Below, piece after piece: positions 50,301 to 60,600 of a stretch of 64,000 nucleotides of DNA. The notes beneath the pieces were generated by a model. The model saw only the letters and a list, made by a program, of their open reading frames with translations. It was not told where the DNA came from and made no database searches. The stretch is taken from assembly GCA_949318235.1 (NCBI GenBank), contig OX439129.1:3410001-3474000 (forward strand), read 5' to 3'. Positions within the stretch are counted from its first letter, which is position 1. Each line of letters begins with the position of its first letter. Position numbers and translations under genes: made by a program. Origin of the DNA: Ecdyonurus torrentis (Eukaryota; Arthropoda; Insecta; Ephemeroptera; Heptageniidae).

Positions 50301-52912
50301 TAAATTTAAGTTCAAATCGCAAGTCTGTAGCTTTATTAGTTTCGGAGATATTATCAAAAATCGTATTCACAGTCTGAAAAGTACGTAGAGAAAGCTCTGA
50401 GATTCTCTATTACGGCGAAAGTTTAAATTGGAGCGATTAAGGTAAAATAACCTTTTCTTTGCAAGTCTGTTAGTCCTACATTTTAGTTAAAACCACAAGC
50501 CTGTAGCTTTATTAGTTTCGTAGATAAGATCAGAAATCGTATATACAGTCTGAAAAAAACGATGAGAAAGCACTGATATTCTCTATAACTGCAAAAGTTT
50601 GCATTTGAGCGATTAAGGTGTAATGACCTTTTCTTTGCAAGTCTGTTAGTACTACATTTAAATCAAACCGCAAGCCTGTAGCTGTACTGTTTCGGAGATA
50701 TCATCAAAAATCGTATTCACAGTCTGAAAAGTACGACGAGAAAGCACTGAGGTTTTCTATAACTGCGAAAGTTTGCATTGGAGCGAATAAGGTGTTATTA
50801 CCTTTTTTTTGCAAGTCTGTTAGTCCTACATTTCAGTTCAAACCGCATGCCTGTAGCTTTATTATTTTCAAAGATATCATCAGAAATCGTATTCTTAGTC
50901 TGAAAACTACGTTGAGAAAGCACTGAGATTCTCTATAACTGCGAAAGTTTGCATTGAAGCGATTAAGGTTTAATAAACTTTTCTTTGCAAGTCTGTAAGT
51001 CCTAAATTTAAGTTCAAATCGCAAGTCTGTAGCTTTACTAGTTTCGGAGATATCATCAAAAATCGTATTCACAGTCTGAAAAGTACGATGATAAAGCACT
51101 GAGATTCTCTATAACCGCGAAAGTTTGCAATGGAGCGATTAAGGTGTCATAACCTTTTCTCTGCAAGTCTGTTAGTCCTACATTTTAGTTCAAACCGCAA
51201 GCCCGTAGCTTTATTAGTTTCGGAGATATCATCAAAATTCGTATCCACAGTCTAAAAAGTACGATCAGAAAGCACTGAGATTTTCTAGATTGCAAAAGTT
51301 TGCATTGAAGCGATTAAGGTGTAATAACTTTTTCTTTGCAAGTCTGTTAGTCCTACATTTTAGTTCAAACCGCAAGCCTGTAGCTTTATAAGTTTCGGAG
51401 ATATCATCAAAATTCGTATCCACAGTCTAAAAAGTACGATCAGAAAGCACTGAGATTTTCTAGAACTGCAAAAGTTTGCATTGGAGCGATTAAGGTGTAA
51501 TAACCTTTTTCTTTGCAAGTCTGTTAGTCTTACATTTTAGTTCAAACCGCAAGCCTGTAGCTTTATTAGTTTCGGAGATATCATCAAAAATCTTATTCGC
51601 AGTCTAAAAAGTACTATGAGAAAGCACTGAGATTCTCTATAACTGCGAAAGTTTGCATTGTAGCGAAAAAGGTGTTATAACCTTTTCTTTGCAAGTCTAA
51701 TAGTCCTACATTTAAGTTCAAACCGCAAGCCTGTAGCTTTACTAGTTTCGGAGATATCATCAAAATTCGTATTCACAGTCTGAAAAGTACGACGAGAAAG
51801 CACTGAGGTTTTCTATAACTGCGAAAGTTTGCATTGGAGCGATTAAGTTGTAATAACCTTTTAATTGCAAGTCTGTTAGTTTTACATTTCAGTTCAAACC
51901 GCATGCTTGTAGCTTTATTAGTTTCAAAGATATCTTTAAAAATCGTATTCTTAGTCTGAAAATTACGTTGAGAAAGCACTGAGATTCTCTATAACTGCAA
52001 AAGTTTGCATTGGAGCGATTAAGGTGTAATGACCTTTTCTTTGCAAGTCTGTTAGTCCTACATTTTAGTTCAAACCGCAAACCTGTAGCTTTTTTAGTTT
52101 CAGAGAAATCATCAAAAATCGTATTCACAGTCTGAAAACTACGATGAGAAAGCACTGTGATTTCCAATAACTGCGAAAGTTTGCATTGGAGCGATTAAGG
52201 TGTAATTAATTTTTCTTTGCAAGTCTGTAAGTCCTAAATTTAAGTTCAAATCGCAAGTCTGTAGCTTTATTAGTTTCGGAGATATTATCAAAAATCGTAT
52301 TCACAGTCTGAAAAGTACGTAGAGAAAGCTCTGAGATTCTCTATTACGGCGAAAGTTTAAATTGGAGCGATTAAGGTAAAATAACCTTTTCTTTGCAAGT
52401 CTGTTAGTACTACATTTAAATCAAACCGCAAGCCTGTAGCTGTACTAGTTTCGGAGATATCATCAAAAATCGTATTCACAGTCTGAAAAGTACGACGAGA
52501 AAGCACTGAGGTTTTCTATAACTGCGAAAGTTTGCATTGGAGCGAATAAGGTGTTATTACCTTTTTTTTGCAAGTCTGTTAGTCCTACATTTCAGTTCAA
52601 ACCGCATGCCTGTAGCTTTATTATTTTCAAAGATATCATCAGAAATCGTATTCTTAGTCTAAAAACTACGTTGAGAAAGCACTGAGATTCTCTATAACTG
52701 CGAAAGTTTGCATTGAAGCGATTAAGGTTTAATAAACTTTTCTTTGCAAGTCTGTAAGTCCTAAATTTAAGTTCAAATCGCAAGTCTGTAGCTTTATTAG
52801 TTTCGGAGATATCATCAAAAATCGTATTCACAGTCTGAAAAGTACGATGATAAAGCACTGAGATTCTCTATAACCGCGAAAGTTTGCAATGGAGCGATTA
52901 AGGTGTCATAAC

Positions 52913-52914
52913 CT
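52913..52914. repeat. Target-site duplication CT of TIR element
   Basis: CT at 52913-52914 and again at 54316-54317. The empty site at the matching first-copy locus reads GTCATAACCTTTTCTCTGC (CT at 15466-15467), so two bases were duplicated. Confidence 0.8.
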
Positions 52915-52960
52915 CCCTGCTCAAAATTCTTGGACAAGACCTTGCAAGGTCTTGCAAGAT
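52915..52960 (+). repeat. Left terminal inverted repeat (46 bp)
   Basis: Pairs with 54270-54315 over 46 bases with mismatches at TIR positions 20 and 35; the outer 19 bases are perfect. The inner part already contains CTTGCAAG units. Confidence 0.92.
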
Positions 52961-53371
52961 GCTTCAAGATTGCAAGATCTTGCACAAAACTTCAAGATCT
53001 TGACCTATTTCTTGCAAGAATTTTTTAAAATCTTGCAAGATTTATTTTTGGTTTCAAGAAATAAAATCTTGAAGTCTTGAACTGTTAAAGCTCAAGACTG
53101 CCAAAAAAATCTTGCAAGATATCAGCAAAATCTTTCAAGAAAATTTTATTTTGAGGACATTGCCGATCTTGATGAAAATACTTCAAGATTGCAAAATTAA
53201 TCTTGCAAGATTGTAACAAAATCTTGCAAGTTTTTTTTTATGGGGGGAAAGGGAGATATAACCCCTAAAATGAGTTAAAAGTCTTGAAGCGAGGTACTAT
53301 TTTTTTATATGAAATTTAAAAGTAGCTTTTTAAAAGGAAATTGTAAAATTGATATAATCTTGCAAGATTTT

Positions 53372-53690
53372 GGTCAAGATCTTGAACTACCCCTTGGCTG
53401 TACCCTAAAACGAAGGGTGCATTTAGTATTTTGTAATTTACTTTTTATTTTTATTCGAAAAATTGCAAATTTCTGAAAATCTTGCAAGAATGGTCAAGAT
53501 CTTGAACAACCCCTTAAATGCACCCTAAAATGTGTTAGGGGTGAATGAGTATATTGCTATTTACTTTTTATTTATTATAAACGTTGATTTTTAACAAAAT
53601 TGCAAAAATTAAAAAAATCTTGCAAGATAGGTCAAGATCTTGAACTACCCCTAAGCTGAAACCACCCTAAAATGATAGTAATGTTTTTTT
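53372..53690 (+). repeat. Three degenerate direct repeats in the TIR element
   Basis: GGTCAAGATCTTGAAC followed by an ACCCC-rich stretch and CCCTAAAA occurs at 53372, 53492 and 53630, with spacings of 120 and 138 bp. Each is preceded by a CTTGCAAG unit. Possibly an amplified protein-binding module or simply a local tandem repeat. Confidence 0.75.
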
Positions 53691-53822
53691 GTATTACGAC
53701 TTGATAATAAATCGATTTTTAGCAAGAAAATGTATAATTGTAATTTTTAGTATAATATATTATATATAAATATCAGTTCTATAATAAAACTAATCCATTT
53801 ATTGGATTCCTTACCTATTTTT

Positions 53823-53856
53823 ACCCCTAAATACAAAATTTCATATTTTTAGGGGT
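53823..53856. repeat. Hairpin ACCCCTAAA / TTTAGGGGT
   Basis: Nine-base arms at 53823-53831 and 53848-53856 with a 16-base loop. Lies about 95 bp upstream of the 5S-like piece. Function unknown. Confidence 0.65.
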
Positions 53857-53951
53857 TGAGGGTACTTAGCAGTATAAGTCCGAAGTAGTTACAATGTTAT
53901 ATAGTTCAAATTGCGAAGTACTAGTAAGTCTGTTACAGAACTGCAGTGCTA

Positions 53952-54017
53952 GGACCGGCTCCCATGTGATCATCAAAGTTAAGCAACGTCGAGCGTGGTC
54001 AATAGTTGGATGGGTGA
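53952..54017 (+). pseudogene. 5S rRNA-derived fragment with box A / IE / box C
   Basis: About 66 bases resemble the middle of eukaryotic 5S rRNA. AAGTTAAGCAACGTCG at about 53977-53992 is the box A region. GGTC-A-AGTTGGATGGGTGA at about 53998-54017 matches the intermediate element and box C of the TFIIIA-dependent internal promoter. From GATCA (53969) to GGGTGA I count about six mismatches in 50 against the arthropod 5S consensus as I remember it. Both ends of the 120-nt gene are missing: the 5' part is not recognisable, and the 3' part is replaced by an A-run at 54018. It is therefore not a functional 5S gene. It could be the head of a 5S-derived SINE (SINE3 type) or a piece captured by the TIR element. 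The A-run right after the 5S part suits a retroposon, but none of its borders is defined. Confidence 0.75.
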
Positions 54018-54269
54018 AAAAAAAATTAAAGTTCAAGCTATATATAATAACAACGCAAAATTTTTTTTTAAATTCTTTTGTTACATTTCTGCACCAAAAT
54101 GTTCAGTAACTAATGCGCTGCTTATTTATATATCAAAATAAGCATTAAAAATTTTTTTGTTCAAGATCTTGCAAGATCTTGGTCCAAGATCTGGCAAGAT
54201 CTTGGACCAAGACCTTGCAAGATCTTGACACAAGACCTTGCAAGGTCTTGACCAAAAATCTTGTTCAAG

Positions 54270-54315
54270 ATCTTGCAAGATCTTGCAAGGTCTTGGCCAA
54301 GAATTTTGAGCAGGG
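54270..54315 (-). repeat. Right terminal inverted repeat (46 bp)
   Basis: Ends CCAAGAATTTTGAGCAGGG, the exact complement of the left end. The satellite continues directly with CTTTTCTCTGCAAG. Confidence 0.92.
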
Positions 54316-57300
54316 CTTTTCTCTGCAAGTCTGTAAGTCCTACATTTCAGTTCAAATCGCAAGTCTGTAGCTTTATTAGTTTCGGAGATATCATCAAAAA
54401 TCTTATTCGCAGTCTAAAAAGTACGATGAGAAAGCATTGTGATTTCCAATAACTGCGAAAGTTTGCATTGGAGCGATTAAGGTGTAATTAACTTTTCTTT
54501 GCAAGTCTGTAAGTCCTAAATTTAAGTTCAAATCGCAAGTCTGTAGCTTTATTAGTTTCGGAGATATTATCAAAAATCGTATTCACAGTCTGAAATGTAC
54601 GTAGAGAAAGCTCTGAGATTCTCTATTACGGCGAAAGTTTAAATTGGAGCGATTAAGGTAAAATAACCTTTTCTTTGCAAGTCTGTTAGTCCTACATTTT
54701 AGTTCAACCCGCAAGCCTGTAGCTAAATTAGTTTCGGAGATATCATCAAAAATCGTATTCACAGTCTGAAAAGTACGATGAGAAAGCACTGAGATTCTCT
54801 ATAACCGCGAAAGTTTGCATTGGAGCGATTAAGGTGTAATAACCTTTTCTTTGCCAGTCTGTTAGTCCTACATTATAGTTAAAACCACAAGCCTGTAGCT
54901 TTATTAGTATCGGAGATATCATCAAAAATCGTATTTACATTCTGAAAAGATCGATGAGAAAGCACTGAGATTCTCTATAACTGCGAAAGTTTGCATTGGA
55001 GCGATTAAGGTGTAATAAACTTTTCTATGCAAGTCTGTTAGTCCCACATTTAAGTGTAAACCGCAAGTCTGTAGCTTTATTAGTTTCGTAGATATGATCA
55101 GAAATCGTATATACAGTCTGAAAAAAACGATGAGAAAGCACTGATATTCTCTATAACTGCAAAAGTTTGCATTTGAGCGATTAAGGTGTAATGACCTTTT
55201 CTTTGCAAGTCTGTAAGTACTACATTTAAGTTCAAACCGCAAGCCTGTAGCTTTATTAGTTTCGGAGATATCATCAAAAATCGTACTCACAGTCTAAAAA
55301 GTACGATGAGAAAGCACTGAGATTCTTAATAACTGCGAAAGTTTGCATTGGAGCGGTTAAGGTGTAATGACCTTTTCTTTGCAAGTCTGTTCGTACTACA
55401 TTTAAGTTCAAACCGCAAGCCTGTAGCTTTATTAGTTTCGAAGATATGATCAAAAATCGTATTCACGGTCTGAAAAGTAGGATGAGAAAGCACTGAAATT
55501 CTCTATAACTGCGAAAGTTTGCATTGGAGCGATTAAGGTGTTATTACCTTTTCTTTGCAAGTCTGTTAGTACTACATTTTAAATTAAATTGCAAGCCTGT
55601 AGCTTTATTAGTTTCGGAGAAATAACCAAAAATCTTATTCGCAGTCTAAAAAGTACTATGAGAAAGCACTGAGATTCTCTAACTGCGAAAGTTTGCATTG
55701 TAGCGATTATGTTGTTATAACCTTTTCTTTGCAAGTCTGTTAGTCCTACATATAAGTTCAAACCGCAAGCCTGTAGATTTACTAGTTTCGGAGATATCAT
55801 CAAAAATCGTATTCTTAGTCTGAAAACTACGTTGAGAAAGCACTGAGATTCTCTCTAACTGCAAAAGTTTGCATTGAAGCGATTAAGGTGTAATAACCTT
55901 TTATTTGCAAGTCTCTTAGTCCCACATTTTAGTTCAAACCGCAAGCATGTAGCTTTATAAGTTTCGATGATATCATCAAAAATCTTATTCGCAGTCTAAA
56001 AAGTACGATGAGAAAGCACTGAGATTCTCTATAACTGCGAAAGTTTGCATTGTAGCAATTAAGGTGTAAAAACCCTTTTCTTTGGAAGTCTGTTAGTCCT
56101 ACATTTTATTTCAATCCGCAAACCTGTAGCTTTTTTAGTTTCAGAGATATCATCAAAAATCGTATTCACAGTCTGAAAAGTACGATGACAAAGCACTGAG
56201 ATTCTCTATAAACGCGAAAGTTTGCATTGGAGCGATTAAGGTGTAATAACCTTTTCTTTGCAAGTCTGTTAGTCCTACATTTCAGTTCAAACCGCATGCC
56301 TGTAGCTTTATTAGTTTCAAAGATATCATCAAAAATCGTATTCTTAGTCTGAAAACTACGTTGAGAAAGCACTAAAATTCTCTATAACTGCGAAAGTTTG
56401 CATTAAAGCGATTAAGGTGTGATAACCTTTTCTCTGCAAGTCTGTTAGTCCTACATTTTAGTTGAAACCGCAAGCCTGTTGCTTTATTTATTTCGGAGAT
56501 ATCATCAAAAATCGTATTCACAGTTTGAAAAGTACGATGAGAAAGCACTGAGCTTTTCTATAACTGCGAAAGTTTGCATTGCAGCGATTAAAGTGTAATA
56601 ACCTTTTTCTTTGCAAGTCTGTTAGAACTACATTTTAGTTCAAACCGCAAAACTGTTGCTTTATTAGTTTCGGAGATATCATCAAAAATCGTATTCACAG
56701 TCTAAAAAGTACGATGAGAAAGCACTGAGATTCTCTATAACTGCGAAAGTTTGCATTGGAGCGATTAAGGTGTAATAACCTTTTCTTTGAAGTCTGTTAG
56801 TACTAAATTTTAGTTTAAACCGCAAGCCTGTAGCTTTACTAGTTTCGGAGATATAATCAAAAATCTTATTCGCAGTCTAAAAAGTACTATGAGAAAGCAC
56901 TGAGATTCTCTAACTGCGAAAGTTTGCATTGTAGCGATTAAGGTGTTATAACCTTTTATTTGCAAGTCTGTTAGTCCTACATTTAAGTTCAAACCGCAAG
57001 CCTGTAGCTTTATTAGTTTCAAGATATCATCAAAAATCGTATTCTTAGCTTGAAAATTACGTTGAGAAAGCACTGAGATTCTCTATAACTGCGAAAGTTT
57101 GCATTGAAGCGATTAAGGTGTAATAACCTTTTCTTTGCAAGTCTTTTAGTCCTACATTTAAGTTCAAACCGCAAGCCTGTAGCTTTATAAGTTTCGATGA
57201 TATCATCAAAAATCTTATTCGCAGTCTAAAAAGTACGATGAGAAAGCACTGTGATTTCCAATAACTGCGAAAATATACATTGCAGCGATTAAGGTGTAAT

Positions 57301-57686
57301 TAACTTTTCTTTGCAAGTCTGTAAGTCCTAAACTTAAGTTCAAATCGCAAGTCTGTAGCTTTATTAGTTTCGGAGATATCATCAAAAATCGTATTCACAG
57401 TCTGAAAAGTACGATGAGAAAGCACTGAGATTCTCTATAACTGCGAAAGTTTGCATTAAAGCTATTAAGGTGTAATAAACTTTTCTCTGCAAGTCTGTTA
57501 GTCCTACATTTTAGTTTAAACCGCAAGCCTGTAGCTTTATTAGTTTCGGAGATATCATTAAAAATCGTATTCACAGTCTGAAAAGTACGATGAGAAAGCA
57601 CTGAGCTTCTATATTACTGCGAAAGTTTGCATTGGAGCGATTAAGGTGTAATAACCTTTTCTTTGCAAGTCTGTTAGTCCTATATT

Positions 57687-60600
57687 TTAGTTCAAACCGC
57701 AAGACTGTAGCTTTATTAGTTTTGGAGATATTATCAAAAATCGTATTCGCAGTCTAAAAAGAACGATGAGAAAGCACTGATATTCTCTATAACTGCAAAA
57801 GTTTGCATTGGAGCGATTAAGGTGTAATAACCTTTTCTTTGCAAGTCTGTTAGTCCTACATTTTAGTTTAAACCGCAAGCGTGTAGCTTTATAAATTTAG
57901 AGATATCATCAAAATTCGTATCCACAGTCTGAAAAGTACGATCAGAAAGCACTGAGATTTTCTATAACAGCGAAAGTTTGCATTGGAGCGATTAAGGTGT
58001 AATAAACTTTTCTTTGCAAGTCTGTTAGTCCTACATTTTAGTTCAAACCGCAAGCCTGTAGCTTTACTAGTTTCGGAGATATCATCAAAAATCGTATTCA
58101 CAGTCTACAAAGTCCGATGAGAAAGCACTGAGATTCTCTATAACTGCGAAAGTTTGCATTGGAGTGATTAAGATGTAATAATCTTTTCTTTGCAAGTCTG
58201 TTATTCCTACATTTTAGTTCAAACCGCAAGCTTGTAGCTTTATTAGTTCGGAGATATCATCAAAATTAATATCCACAGTCTGAAAAGTACGATCAGAAAG
58301 CACTGAGATTTTCTATAACTGCGAAAGTTTGCATTGGAGCGATTAAGGTGTAATATAATTTTCTTTGCAAGTCTGTTAGTCCTACATTTTAGTTCATACC
58401 GCAAGCCTGTAGCTTTATTAGTTTCGGAGATATCATCACCAATCGTATTCACAGTCTGAAAAGTCCGATGAGAAAGCACTGAGATTCTCTATAACTGCGA
58501 AAGTTTGCATTGGAGCGATTAAGGTGTAATTAACTTTTCTTTGCAAGTCTGTTAGTCCTACTTATAAGTTTAAATCGCAAGTCTGTATCTTTATTAGTTT
58601 CAGAGATATCATCAAAAATTGTATTCACAGTGTAAAAAGTACGATGATAAAGCACTGAGATTCTCTATAACTGCGAAAGTTTGCATTGGTCCGATTAAGG
58701 TGTAATAACCTTTTCTTTGCAAGTCTGTTAGTCCTACATTTTAATTTAAATCGCAAGTCTGTAGCTTTATTAGTTTCGGAGATATCATCAAAAATCGTAT
58801 TCACAGTCTGAAAAGTACGATGAAAAAGCACTGAGATTCTCTATAACTGCGAAAGTTTGCATTGGATCGCTTTAGGTGTAACAACCTTTTCTTTGCAAAT
58901 CTGTTAGTCCTACATTTTAGTTCAAACCGCAAGCCTTTAGCTTTATTAGTTTCGGAGATATCTTCAAAAATCGTATTCACAGTCTGAAAAGTACGACGAA
59001 AAAGCACTGAGATTTTCTATAACTGCGAAAGTTTGCATTGGAGCTATTAAGGTGTAATAACGTTTTCTTTGCAAGTCTGTTAGTCCTACATTTTAGTTCA
59101 AACCGCAAGCCTGTAGCTTTATTATCTTCGGAGCTATCATAAAAAATCGTATTCACAGTCTGAAAAGTACGATGAGAAAGCACTGAGATTCTCTATTACT
59201 GCGAAAGTTTGCATTGGAGCGATTAAGGTAAAATAACCTTTTCTTTGCAAGTCTGTTAGTCCTACATTTAAATTTAAATCGAAAGTCTGTAGCTTTATTA
59301 ATTTCGGAGATATCATCAAAAATCGTATTCACAGTCTGAAAAGTACGATGAGAAAGCACTGAGATTCTTTATAACTGCGAAAGTTTGCATTGGATCGATT
59401 TAGGTGTAATAACCTTTTCTTTGCAAGTCTGTTAGTCCTACATTTTAGTTCAAACCGCAAGCCTGTAGTTTTATTAGCTTCAGAGATATCTTAAAAAAAT
59501 CGTATTCACAGTCTAAAAAGAACGATGAGAAAGCACTGAGATTCTCTATAACTGCGAAAGTTTGCATTAGATCGCTTTAGGTGTAACAACCTTTTCTTTG
59601 CAAGTCTGTTAGTCCTATATTTTAGTTCAAACCGCAAGCCTGTAGTTTTATTAGCTTCGGAGATATCTTAAAAAATCGTATTCACAGTCTAAAAAGAACG
59701 ATGAGAAAGCACTTAGATTCTCTATAACTGCGAAAGTTTGCATTGGAGCGATTTAGGTGTTATAACCTTTTCTTTGCAAATCTGTTAGTCCTACATTTTA
59801 CTTCAAACCGCAAGCCTGTAGCTTTTATAGTTTTGGAGATATCTTCAAAAATCGTATTCACAGTCTGAAAAGTACGACGAAAAAGCACTGAGATTTTCTA
59901 TAACTGCGAAAGTTTGCATTGGAGCTATTAAGGTGTAATAACGTTTTCTTTGCAAGTCTGTTAGTCCTACATTTTAGTTCAAACCGCAAGCCTGTAGCTT
60001 CATTATCTTCGGATCTATCATAAAAAATCGTATTCACAGTCTGAAAAGTACGATGAGAAAGCACTGAGATTCTCTATTACTGCGACAGATTGCATTGGAG
60101 CGATTAAGGTAAAATAACGGTTTTTTGCAAGTCTGTTAGTCCTACATTTAATACAAACCGCCAGCCTGTAGCTTTATTAGTTTCGGAGATTTTATCAAAA
60201 ACGTTTTTACAGCCTGAAAAGTACAATGAGAAAGCACTGAGATTCTCTATAACTGCGAAAGTTTGCATTGGAGCGATTAAGGTGTAATAACCTTTTCTTT
60301 GCAAGTCTGTTAGTACTAAATTTTAGTTTAAACCGCAAGCCTGTAGCTTTACTAGTTTCGGAGATATAATCAAAAATCTTATTCGCAGTCTAAAAAGTAC
60401 TATGAGAAAGCACTGAGATTCTCTAACTGCGAAAGTTTGCATTGTAGCGATTAAGGTGTTATAACCTTTTCTTTGCAAGTCTGTTAGTCCTACATTTAAG
60501 TTCAAACCGCAAGCCTGTAGCTTTATTAGTTTCAAGATATTAACAAAAATCGTATTCTTAGCTTGAAAATTACGTTGAGAAAGCACTGAGATTCTCTATA

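Larger units (their letters stand above)
40144..52914. repeat. 176-bp satellite array, middle segment (HOR-I)
   Basis: Resumes the same array in the same orientation and phase. It uses the HOR-I variants of 2.2-15.4 kb. The marker monomer recurs at 40279, 42563, 46084, 49955 and 51889, with hybrid forms at 44147 and 48078. Bases from 40144 to about 42950 follow 2168-4980 at an offset of 37,974-37,976. About 48,770-52,914 follows 11,323-15,467 at an offset of 37,446-37,447. About 45,015-47,400 follows 1,234-3,620 at an offset of 43,781. No host gene is visible. Confidence 0.95.
52915..54315. mobile_element. Non-autonomous TIR transposon rich in CTTGCAAG
   Basis: A 1401-bp insertion bounded by inverted repeats: CCCTGCTCAAAATTCTTGG on the left and its exact complement on the right, extending to 46 bp with two mismatches. 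A 2-bp CT duplication flanks it. The interior has at least 15 copies of the palindrome CTTGCAAG, concentrated near both ends, three repeats of about 120-138 bp, a hairpin and a 5S rRNA-like piece. No transposase frame exists; the open frames at 52889-53080, 53894-54109, 54126-54362, 54179-54370 and 54261-54452 are repeat artefacts or cross the element borders. It is a large MITE-like element that would need a transposase in trans. The superfamily is unassigned: the ends are neither CACTA nor CAGTG, and the duplication is not TA or TTAA. Confidence 0.88.

Noticed and set aside
53952..54017. Functional 5S rRNA gene
   Set aside because: Only the middle of the gene is present. The 3' half of helix I and the terminal part are replaced by an A-run.
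52915..54315. Helitron or piggyBac origin of the inserted element
   Set aside because: Helitrons lack long terminal inverted repeats and insert without duplication; piggyBac needs TTAA. Here the TIRs are 46 bp and the duplication is CT.
52889..54452. Five short open frames in and around the TIR element
   Set aside because: They translate CTTGCAAG-type repeats or cross the element border into satellite. None resembles a transposase.
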